A stretch of DNA of 64,000 nt from Ignavibacteriota bacterium (lineage in GTDB: Bacteria > Bacteroidota > Ignavibacteria > UBA10030), in the NCBI GenBank assembly GCA_003142475.1, contig PLMK01000008.1, positions 120,535 through 184,534 of the forward strand, written 5' to 3'. The notes beneath the pieces were generated by a model. The model did no database searches and was not told the origin of the DNA. It was given only the letters and a program-made list of their open reading frames with translations. Numbering within the stretch: position 1 is the first letter of the stretch; each line of letters starts with the position of its first letter. A program made the position numbers and the translations under genes. Positions 37,525-44,903 of the stretch are shown one piece after another.

Positions 37525-38322
37525 TTATCCGAATCTGCCTGTAACATAGTCTTCTGTTTGCTTGATCGACGGTGCAGTAAATATTTTTTTTGTGTTGTCA
37601 AATTCAATAATTTCGCCCAAGTAAAAAAACGCTGTCTCATCGCTTACGCGTGCTGCCTGCTGCATGTTGTGTGTCACAATAACGATCGTATAGTCTTTCT
37701 TCAATTCATAAATCAACTCCTCGATTTTTGCGGTTGAGATCGGATCAAGTGCACTGGCCGGTTCATCCATCAACAGTACTTCTGGATTGACAGCAAGTGC
37801 GCGGGCAATGCATAAACGCTGTTGCTGTCCTCCGGAGATACTCATACCGCTTTTTGAAAGAGAATCTTTCACTTCGTTCCAGAGCGCCGCTTGTTGAAGG
37901 CTTCGTTCAACTGTTTCGGCAATATGATTTTTGCGTGCCATTCCATTAAGGCGAATTCCTGCCGCAACATTATCAAAGATCGACATTGTCGGGAACGGGT
38001 TGGGCTTTTGAAATACCATCCCGACTCGCCGCCTGAGGTTCACAGGATCATTTTCGTGAATATCTTCGCCATCGAGTAAAATTGTTCCGTTCATTGAACC
38101 GCCCGCCACTTCGTGCATCCTATTCAGACATCGAAGAAAAGTGGATTTGCCGCAACCGGATGGGCCAATGATTGCAACGACATGATTTTTCTGAATGCGC
38201 AGCGATACATTTCGCAATGCTTGTGTTTTTCCAAAGAAAGCATTCACATTTTTTGTTTCGAGCTTCGTATCCGTTTCAAAAGATTCGGATAAAATTGAAG
38301 GCATCTGTAGTGTCTCTATCAT
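37525..38322 (-). CDS. pstB: Phosphate ABC transporter ATPase PstB, operon 2 (canonical)
   Basis: 265 residues from the Met at 38322, behind AGGGAA; a Met at 38352 would overlap pstA. All catalytic motifs are present: Walker [11 protein letters not shown]-loop [10 protein letters not shown], signature [15 protein letters not shown], Walker [13 protein letters not shown] and switch [13 protein letters not shown]. It can work as an ordinary homodimer, unlike the divergent pair of operon 1. Confidence 0.94.
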   Translation of the reverse strand: MIETLQMPSILSESFETDTKLETKNVNAFFGKTQALRNVSLRIQKNHVVAIIGPSGCGKSTFLRCLNRMHEVAGGSMNGTILLDGEDIHENDPVNLRRRVGMVFQKPNPFPTMSIFDNVAAGIRLNGMARKNHIAETVERSLQQAALWNEVKDSLSKSGMSISGGQQQRLCIARALAVNPEVLLMDEPASALDPISTAKIEELIYELKKDYTIVIVTHNMQQAARVSDETAFFYLGEIIEFDNTKKIFTAPSIKQTEDYVTGRFG

Positions 38323-38332
38323 TTTGTGTTCC

Positions 38333-39196
38333 CTAATTCTGGTTGTCTGCATAACGGCCGCGTGTGACGTAACGGAATGTGATGTTGACGATGAAAATTA
38401 ACACGATCAATACAAAAGCCGCGCCCCAAGCTTGTCTGTTCCAGTCATCAAACGGAGCTTTGGCATAATCGTAAATAAAAACGGTTAACGATGCCATCGG
38501 GTGATAAATATTGGTAGACCAAAACCTGTTTCCCAATGCTGTAAATAACAACGGGGCGGTTTCACCAGCTGCTCGGGCAATTGCAAGAAGGATGCCGGTC
38601 GTTATTCCTTTGAGCGCAGTTGGGAGAATAATTCTCAATGTCGCTTTCCATTGCGGAATTCCTATCGCAAGCGCGGCTTCACGGTATGATGGAGGAACAA
38701 GTTTAATCATTTCTTCGGTCGTGCGTGTGGCGGTAGGAATCATCAGAATTGCAAGTGCGACACCCCCAGCAAGCGCAGAGAATTGTTTCATTGGAATAAC
38801 GACTAATATATATGCAACGACACCAACGACAATTGAAGGCACACCGCTGAGCACATCAGTAAAGAATCGTACCGTTTGTCCGAAGGCATTATTACCGTAC
38901 TCGGCGAGGTAAATGCCGGCAAAAATACTGATGGGGAGCCCGAAAAGACATCCTAATCCGATGAGGATTGCAGTTCCCATAAGTGCATTTGCCATACCTC
39001 CGCCATTTTCGCCGACAGGCTTCGGCATATGAATAAAGAAATCAATATTCAGAGCGCTGATTCCTTGAGCCAGTGTATAAAAGAAAATGAGAAACAACGG
39101 AATAACAGCAATGAGCACACTCAATATGGAGAGTGTCGTCATAATCGTGTTTTTACTTTTTCGCCAATGATGGTTTCTGAATTCTCTATTCTTCAT
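38333..39196 (-). CDS. pstA: Phosphate ABC transporter permease PstA, operon 2
   Basis: 287 residues, six membrane segments. [19 protein letters not shown] is the ATPase-docking loop and [17 protein letters not shown] is the PstA hallmark. Its start overlaps the end of pstC by 4 bases (ATGA), implying translational coupling. Confidence 0.95.
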   Translation of the reverse strand: MKNREFRNHHWRKSKNTIMTTLSILSVLIAVIPLFLIFFYTLAQGISALNIDFFIHMPKPVGENGGGMANALMGTAILIGLGCLFGLPISIFAGIYLAEYGNNAFGQTVRFFTDVLSGVPSIVVGVVAYILVVIPMKQFSALAGGVALAILMIPTATRTTEEMIKLVPPSYREAALAIGIPQWKATLRIILPTALKGITTGILLAIARAAGETAPLLFTALGNRFWSTNIYHPMASLTVFIYDYAKAPFDDWNRQAWGAAFVLIVLIFIVNITFRYVTRGRYADNQN

Positions 39197-40119
39197 GTCG
39201 TTTTAAATTTCTTAGTCATACTCCAAACGATCAATCGCGCAATAACATTCAGAATAATCGTTACAGCAAAAAGGATCAATGCAATTTCAATAAGAGAGCT
39301 CGTGTACATATCGGTTGTTGCTTCCGCAAATTCATTTGCGATGACACTTGCCATGGAATGTCCTGGATCGAGAAGCGAAGCAGAAATTTCAGACCGATTG
39401 CCGATAACCATGGTAACAGCCATCGTTTCACCGACAGCACGTCCGAGTCCGAGGAGCGTTGCACCCAGCAGCCCTGATTTTCCATCCGCAAGGACTATTT
39501 TTGTAGATTCCCACTTTGTTGCCCCTAACGCGAGTGCAGCTTCACGCTGTGTTTTCGGAATTGCTTGGAGAACATCACGTGAGATCGAGGAGATAATAGG
39601 AATAATCATAATTGCGAGAATAATGCCGGCTGCAAGCATTCCGAACCCGTACGGAACTCCTTTAAAGAGCGGCAGGTACCCAAAGCTTTTTATTAAACCG
39701 GGTTCGACAGAATTTCGCAGCCATGGCACCAGGACAAATATACCCCAAAGTCCGTAGACGATGCTGGGAATAGCCGCAAGTAATTCGACGAGAAATGAAA
39801 CCGGTCGCTCGAGCCAGCGCGGCGCAAGTTCTGAAAGAAAAATTGCAACGCCGATGCTGAGAGGTAGAGCAATGACTAACGCAAGAAGAGATGATGCGAG
39901 TGTTCCAAAAATAAATGGCAGCGCTCCATATTCATCTGCAACAGGATCCCATGTGGTGGTGGTGAGAAATTTCCACCCAAAATGTCTCAGGGATAATTCC
40001 GAGCCACGCACCATTTCGTATGCCATCAGAAAGACCAGAGCGAACACGAAGAATGCAAACAGCATTGTTGTGTTCTTAAAAACTTTATCACCGGTAATAG
40101 ATAATTTCATTTTATTCAT
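39193..40119 (-). CDS. pstC: Phosphate ABC transporter permease PstC, operon 2
   Basis: 308 residues with six membrane segments. IPKTQREAALALGATKWEST is the docking loop and GLGRAVGETMAVTMVIGN the PstC signature. WDPVADEYGALPFIFGTL is typical of the loop before the second membrane helix. A perfect 11-bp stem-loop separates it from pstS upstream. Confidence 0.95.
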   Translation of the reverse strand: MNKMKLSITGDKVFKNTTMLFAFFVFALVFLMAYEMVRGSELSLRHFGWKFLTTTTWDPVADEYGALPFIFGTLASSLLALVIALPLSIGVAIFLSELAPRWLERPVSFLVELLAAIPSIVYGLWGIFVLVPWLRNSVEPGLIKSFGYLPLFKGVPYGFGMLAAGIILAIMIIPIISSISRDVLQAIPKTQREAALALGATKWESTKIVLADGKSGLLGATLLGLGRAVGETMAVTMVIGNRSEISASLLDPGHSMASVIANEFAEATTDMYTSSLIEIALILFAVTIILNVIARLIVWSMTKKFKTT

Positions 40120-40132
40120 TCAAAAACAACAA

Positions 40133-40167
40133 CGGGTGATAACGAGGTCACCGAAGGTTATCACCCG
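40133..40167. terminator. Stem-loop between pstS2 and pstC2
   Basis: CGGGTGATAAC (40133-40143) and GTTATCACCCG (40157-40167) are perfect 11-bp arms around a 13-base loop. No T-run follows, so it is more likely an mRNA-stabilising or partial attenuating hairpin that lets pstS be made in excess of the membrane parts. Confidence 0.6.
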
Positions 40168-40208
40168 GTCGTTGCGCAGTGTTTGTTCATGAGGAGCTAT
40201 GCTGCGTC

Positions 40209-41246
40209 CTATTCCGTTACAATAGTAGCGATTTTCTTTTCACACATTTTAACGACTTCCTTGGGTAGAGGTGCATAGTAAAGGTCTTTTGCAAAACCCT
40301 GTCCTTCACCCATTGCCCAGGTTAAGAAGCCGGCAATTTCCTTCGCCTTAGATTTATCCTTCATGTTCTTGTAAATTAAAAGCCATGTAAAGCCGGAGAT
40401 GGGATAAGAATCTTTTCCGGATGCATCGGTTATGGAAACACGCAGATCTGCTGGCATGTTTTTTGCGGCTCCCGCAGCAGCAGCAGATACTGATTCGAAT
40501 GTCGGTTCGATAAAATTTCCCTCTTTATTTTGCATCGAGGCATAGGACAGGCCGTTTTTAACGGCGTATGCTAATTCTACATAGCCAATTGCACCTTCCG
40601 ATTGTTTTACTAATCCTGCGACTCCTTCATTTCCTTTGCCGCCCAAGCCTACGGGCCAGTTCACTGAGGCACCCATCCCGATATTGATCGCCCATGTCTT
40701 ACTGACTTTTTTCAGGTAGTCGGTGAAAATGTTTGTTGTACCGCTGCCATCCGATCGATGCGCGACAATGATTGCTTGATCAGGAAGATTTTTCCCTTTA
40801 TTAATGCTTGTGATTTCGTTGTCATTCCATCGTGTAATCTGACCTAGATAAATCTTTGCCAGAACATTGGAGGTTAGTTTTAAATCTTTTCCTGCTGCAG
40901 GAAGATTGTATGTAATAACAACAGCACCCATGACAGTAGGAATGTGCAGAACATCGGAACCCTGCTTATCCTTCACTGATGCCAATTGGGCATCTGTCAT
41001 CGCAGCGTCTGTTGCACCGAAATCTACGGTTCCTTCAGTCACTTGCTTAATTCCTCCGCCGCTTCCGATGGATTGATAATTAAATTCGACACCATGTTGT
41101 TTGCTGTAAACATCAAACCATTTTGAGTAGATAACGTATGGAAATGTAGCACCTGCTCCGTTGAGCTTCATCTGTGCAAGTGTAGTGCCGAAAAGGACCA
41201 CAACCATCACCAAACTCATGCATATCTTTGTAAATTTCATTTTCAT
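40209..41246 (-). CDS. pstS: Phosphate-binding protein PstS, operon 2
   Basis: 345 residues behind AAGGAGATGAAA. It has a cleavable signal peptide (SLVMVVVLFGTTLAQ) and no lipobox, so it should be soluble in the periplasm. LNGAGATFPYVIYSKWFD, SIGSGGGIKQ and RSDGSGTTNIFTDYL are the classic PstS phosphate-binding loops. It belongs to the canonical E. coli-like branch, distinct from the lipoprotein of operon 1. It lies between a porin gene and pstC. Confidence 0.95.
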   Translation of the reverse strand: MKMKFTKICMSLVMVVVLFGTTLAQMKLNGAGATFPYVIYSKWFDVYSKQHGVEFNYQSIGSGGGIKQVTEGTVDFGATDAAMTDAQLASVKDKQGSDVLHIPTVMGAVVITYNLPAAGKDLKLTSNVLAKIYLGQITRWNDNEITSINKGKNLPDQAIIVAHRSDGSGTTNIFTDYLKKVSKTWAINIGMGASVNWPVGLGGKGNEGVAGLVKQSEGAIGYVELAYAVKNGLSYASMQNKEGNFIEPTFESVSAAAAGAAKNMPADLRVSITDASGKDSYPISGFTWLLIYKNMKDKSKAKEIAGFLTWAMGEGQGFAKDLYYAPLPKEVVKMCEKKIATIVTE

Positions 41247-41265
41247 CTCCTTATGTATAAAATAG

Positions 41266-41293
41266 AATCCCGAAATCTTCAGACTTCGGGATT
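41266..41293 (-). terminator. Hairpin terminator between porin and pstS2
   Basis: AATCCCGAA (41266-41274) and TTCGGGATT (41285-41293) are perfect 9-bp arms. On the minus strand the stem is followed by CTATTTTAT, a modest U-tract. It should partially end porin transcription before pstS. Confidence 0.6.
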
Positions 41294-41309
41294 TCTGGTC
41301 AGTTATTTA

Positions 41310-42455
41310 TTAGAGAAATATATAATACACTGTGAGACGAGCGGTCGTAGAAGCATCTATAGCTTTTCCGCCTTTGGGTGTTTCATATGTCTCATACAAA
41401 ATGTTCGGCATAATCGACACGTTCTTGTCGACTTTCCATGACAGTCCGGCAATAATATAATTGCGGGATAAATTTCCGTTTGCAACACCGGCAGTTACTG
41501 CAACAGGATCTTTTCCCTTATCATCAGTGCTCGGATTGAAATTATCATAGCGAGCAACAATTGCCAGCTCAGGAATGATGTTGACAGAACCAAACACAGA
41601 GAAGCCCATAGTGGATTTTGACGAATAGGCCTTTGCCACGGTGTCTTTGAGAGCGTTCGAAGTGGATTGTAAGAAAGCTTCGACGCCGATATTATAACTA
41701 AACGGTTCATTGTAGCCAAGGAATAATGCAGTTGTTAATGCACTGTTGCTGACAGTACTCTTGGTGTAACTATTGAGAATGTCTGCAACATCTTTATAGT
41801 CCACATATAACGTGGCTTGTAAATTTGTGGTGGGCTTTATTTGGACGTGTGCATAGTAGCGTTTATATTTATCGCTCTCCGGTTTGGAAGTGCCTGCTCC
41901 ATTACCCAGCATAAGCCAGTAATTCAGCATTCCGTCGTCAGTAATTTTTCCCTTGAGAGCTAAACCCATATCTCTCGAGTCAACGGTTCCGCGTAAATCC
42001 ATAATAGTCTTTTCCAATGATCGATATCCCCAAGCCGCTTCAGAGACATCATATGCAGGAGTTGGTTGAACACCGAAGATCACATCGCTTCCGGCGAAAA
42101 TATTTTTCCATTTCAAATAAGCGTCTTTCACAAATACACCGATTTTACCGCCAGTCAATGCATCGTTTTGGGCTGCTGTTGAAGTTGCCGCACCCTGATC
42201 GGCTTCAAGACGCAATCGTGTTGTAAACTGATCTGAGATGTCGTTGTCGTACGTGAAGTAAATACGGCGCAATTGGAATGCCTGATATGCAGTCGTTCCA
42301 GCCGGGCTGGCGATGTTCGAACTTCCGATATTTGCATCACGCGTAACATTATAATAGTAATCCCCACACATGTAGCCACTGAATTTACCTTGGGCAACCG
42401 CTAAAGTTGAACCAAGAAGAATTAAAAATGCAGAAACTATTAGCATCTTCTTCAT
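41310..42455 (-). CDS. Phosphate-selective-type porin
   Basis: 381 residues with a signal peptide (LIVSAFLILLGSTLAVAQ). The rest alternates in beta-strand fashion with many aromatic girdles, and resembles the porin O/P family: FQLRRIYFTYDNDISDQF, GVQPTPAYDVSEAAWGYRSLE and SRDMGLALKGKI. Such outer-membrane channels favour phosphate. Its place directly before pstS supports the role. Start 42455 follows AAAGGAA. Confidence 0.8.
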   Translation of the reverse strand: MKKMLIVSAFLILLGSTLAVAQGKFSGYMCGDYYYNVTRDANIGSSNIASPAGTTAYQAFQLRRIYFTYDNDISDQFTTRLRLEADQGAATSTAAQNDALTGGKIGVFVKDAYLKWKNIFAGSDVIFGVQPTPAYDVSEAAWGYRSLEKTIMDLRGTVDSRDMGLALKGKITDDGMLNYWLMLGNGAGTSKPESDKYKRYYAHVQIKPTTNLQATLYVDYKDVADILNSYTKSTVSNSALTTALFLGYNEPFSYNIGVEAFLQSTSNALKDTVAKAYSSKSTMGFSVFGSVNIIPELAIVARYDNFNPSTDDKGKDPVAVTAGVANGNLSRNYIIAGLSWKVDKNVSIMPNILYETYETPKGGKAIDASTTARLTVYYIFL

Positions 42456-42538
42456 AAGAACCTGTTCCTTTAATTTATGTGAGTGATTTGGAAAATGAGT
42501 TATAAATTATGTATTGATGATTTTGTACCAAGTTATTC

Positions 42539-42694
42539 TTATGCACCGAGAACGTGAATAAAAAATGTGAATATTGCCAATGCTGCGACTATCATACCGA
42601 TAGAAATAACAAACTCAACATTATTAATAGGCATAGGTTCTTCCATCATTAACTCGTCGGTGGAGAGTATATGTGCTGCTAACCATTGTTTCAT
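42539..42694 (-). CDS. 51-residue single-span membrane protein in pst operon 2
   Basis: A short gene with an excellent AGGAGG ribosome-binding site 5 bases before its ATG at 42694. It encodes 51 residues: a polar N-terminus (MKQWLAAHILSTDELMMEEP) and one membrane helix (FVISIGMIVAALAIFTFFI). It lies between the PhoB-like regulator and the porin, all in the same direction. No family is recognised. A role as an accessory to the Pst or porin machinery is inferred only from position. Confidence 0.7.
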   Translation of the reverse strand: MKQWLAAHILSTDELMMEEPMPINNVEFVISIGMIVAALAIFTFFIHVLGA

Positions 42695-42819
42695 TTGATC
42701 CTCCTAAGTCCTTTTTATTCTCAACTACGTGATACAAATATCGCATGCAAACATTGCCGGAAGATGAAGGAATTATTACGATTTTGTTAAGATGAAATAG
42801 AGGATGATATTGAGGATAT

Positions 42820-43518
42820 TTATCCATGAAATCGGTAACCAATGCCTGATACTGTTTCAATGTAATGTGCATATCCTTTCAGTTTCTTTCGTATACGGCC
42901 AATGTGTACGTCTATTGTACGGTTAGCTGAACTGTCACGATGCCCCCAGACGGTATAAAACAACACCTGACGTGTCAGCACTCGTCCATGATTCTTTGCG
43001 AGCTGTACAAGAATCTCAAACTCCTTTTTAGAAAACTCAATATGTTCCTGTCCACAGGTTACAGTAAATTGCGGAATCAGTAGTGAGAGATTATCGATCG
43101 TGATGGTCTCGTTTTCGACAGACAGAAGGTTTGATAATATTTCTTGCCGTCTTAAGATTGCACGCACCCGAGCTTTCAATCGAGGTATCTGTACAGGTTT
43201 GACAATATAATCATCGGCACCAACTTCAAGGCTGATAATTTCATCTTTTTCTGTTTCCTTATTGCTCAATATGATTAGGGGAATACTGGACAATTCTGTT
43301 TGTTGCTTGATAGTACGCAGGAAATCCAATCCGTTCATATCTGATAGGATGAGGCCAAGGATGATGAGGTTGGGAAAATACTGTAGGTGGTTCAACGCTT
43401 CGCGGCCGGAGAATACAGAAGTCACGATATATCCTTCCTGCGATAGAGCGTCTGAAAGTTGTTGCGATGTTTCTACATTTAGATCGATGATGAGAATAGA
43501 TTTACCATTCGTGGTCAT
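42820..43518 (-). CDS. PhoB/OmpR-family regulator with a degenerate receiver
   Basis: 232 residues. The C-terminal winged helix is intact (EFSKKEFEILVQLAKNHGRV, TIDVHIGRIRKKL, VSGIGYRF). The receiver keeps ADDYIVKP but has lost the phosphoacceptor: LIILGLILSDMNG has Gly where PhoB has Asp, and the acid pocket is IDL instead of VDD. It should therefore not be activated by ordinary aspartyl phosphorylation. It heads pst operon 2, so it may regulate the phosphate genes constitutively or through dimerisation. The other two PhoB-like proteins here are intact. Confidence 0.88.
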   Translation of the reverse strand: MTTNGKSILIIDLNVETSQQLSDALSQEGYIVTSVFSGREALNHLQYFPNLIILGLILSDMNGLDFLRTIKQQTELSSIPLIILSNKETEKDEIISLEVGADDYIVKPVQIPRLKARVRAILRRQEILSNLLSVENETITIDNLSLLIPQFTVTCGQEHIEFSKKEFEILVQLAKNHGRVLTRQVLFYTVWGHRDSSANRTIDVHIGRIRKKLKGYAHYIETVSGIGYRFHG

Positions 43519-43645
43519 ATACTCTTCGTTTACAATAGTTTTACAGGAAAATCATAGATTGTTTCTTGCTCATCTGCTCAGTAACGAATAAGTTGCAATT
43601 GAATAAATTGCACTAATAACAAATCTTACTATAGAGATATTGCAA

Positions 43646-43948
43646 ATGAATGATCAATCTTCTCCTTCAATAGTTCCCCTCTTTCAAACTGTAGAGGAAC
43701 ATCTTCATAATCACAACTTAGAACTTGCTCTTTCAACAGTTAGTTCTATTCTCGCATGTGATAGGAATAACTTCTATGCACGTGCAATTGAGCGACGAAT
43801 AAAGCGTGTTCTCGATTTCCAGCAAGATACATCTGCAACCTCTGATTCGACGGAATATTATATTGCTCGAGTAATCGCGGCACTAGAACACGTTTGTCAA
43901 ATGGCCGTGCGATTTCTGACGAAACCTCCAGTAGAAGTAGAAGCATAG
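43646..43948 (+). CDS. Small helical-hairpin protein
   Basis: 100 residues from the ATG at 43646. The N-terminal half (LFQTVEEHLHNHNLELALST, then LACDRNNFYARAIERRI) matches in pattern the hairpin at the start of the response regulator at 21678 and the TPR-like hairpins of the cyclase at 5859. The remainder is predicted helical. It is divergent from the PhoB-like gene and convergent with a TPR gene. The function is unknown; a protein-protein adaptor for signalling is one possibility. Confidence 0.6.
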   Translation: MNDQSSPSIVPLFQTVEEHLHNHNLELALSTVSSILACDRNNFYARAIERRIKRVLDFQQDTSATSDSTEYYIARVIAALEHVCQMAVRFLTKPPVEVEA

Positions 43949-43967
43949 CCATGAAATGAACCATTAG

Positions 43968-44753
43968 TCAATTGGCCTGAGAGGGCGAATTTAATTCGGC
44001 AAGATATTTCCGTGCTTCGTCCTGTTGTTGCTTTTCGCGAAGATTATTAGGAACTCGCTTAATTACTTCTTGAAGCGAAGACACAGCCATGGGTTTGTTT
44101 TCCATCGCTTTATAAGTCCAGAATAATTCATAATATGCAAATGTGTTGGATGAGTCGTACCGCAAAGCAGTTTTTAGATACTGTTCTGATGTTGCCAGAG
44201 AACCTGAAAAATTTTCACCAAAAACTACGCGCACAATCCCTTTTTCTATCCAACTTAATTGTGCACCTTCACGTTCAAAAATCGCCAGAACGACATAGGA
44301 ATAAGAGAATGTTGAATCGCGCTCCAGAGATTTTTGTATATGCAATTTCACATCCTTTCCAATGGTTATCTTCTCTCGAATGCCAACAAATGGAATAAGG
44401 CTTCCTTTCGCTAGTCCATACCAGAAATGTGAAGCCGCACTATCTGGATAATAGTGAACAAGAGTGTCTGCAAACACTATGGATTTTTTATATTCCAACT
44501 CAGACAAAACGTCTTTATGCAGATGGATTCTTCCATTGTCGTTGTGAATGCGAACTAAACGAAGTAAGGAGGCGTAATTTGTTGGAGATTCATAATATGC
44601 CAGTTCGTATTTCTTTTGAGCTGCATCATTGTCGAATGTCTGATAATAATAATCTCCCACGGCAATATAGTCCTCTTTAGGAGGACTCATAAAATAAACG
44701 ATGATTGCAAAGAAAGCGACGAAGGTAATTTGTACCACTTCTGTCAATTCCAT
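43968..44753 (-). CDS. Membrane-anchored TPR protein
   Basis: 261 residues from the Met at 44753, which has GAGGAAA upstream; a longer frame to 44885 lacks support. One membrane helix (VVQITFVAFFAIIVYFM) is followed by TPR-like repeats: GDYYYQTFDNDAAQKKYELA, then SEQYLKTALRYDSSNTFAYY and MAVSSLQEVIKRVP. It is probably anchored facing the periplasm. The function is unknown. Confidence 0.7.
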   Translation of the reverse strand: MELTEVVQITFVAFFAIIVYFMSPPKEDYIAVGDYYYQTFDNDAAQKKYELAYYESPTNYASLLRLVRIHNDNGRIHLHKDVLSELEYKKSIVFADTLVHYYPDSAASHFWYGLAKGSLIPFVGIREKITIGKDVKLHIQKSLERDSTFSYSYVVLAIFEREGAQLSWIEKGIVRVVFGENFSGSLATSEQYLKTALRYDSSNTFAYYELFWTYKAMENKPMAVSSLQEVIKRVPNNLREKQQQDEARKYLAELNSPSQAN

Positions 44754-44903
44754 AATACTCGTTTCCTCAATAGATGATGATAAGGATACAAAACTCATCT
44801 TGCTGAACAATAACCGATTCATTACCAATTTGTTAAGATTGTTAGCAGATCTTGTAAAGGCTAAGATGTGGCTGTATATTAGCAAGTAAAAGAAGAAACC
44901 GTT

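Noticed and set aside
42480..42545. PHO box upstream of the porin
   Set aside because: Hexamers of the right type do not keep 11-bp spacing, and no TAnnTTTG follows.
42721..42790. PHO box before the 51-residue gene (TTTGCA near GATATTTG)
   Set aside because: Only one unit matches at the expected place; the other 11-bp positions fail.
43519..43640. PHO box before the degenerate PhoB gene
   Set aside because: GCAACT and GTTACT are 11 bp apart, but only two units fit and no -7 element is adjacent.
44800..44870. PHO-box-like repeats before the membrane TPR gene
   Set aside because: TTTACA and TTAACA occur 22 bp apart, but the unit between and those after are poor and no good -7 box follows.
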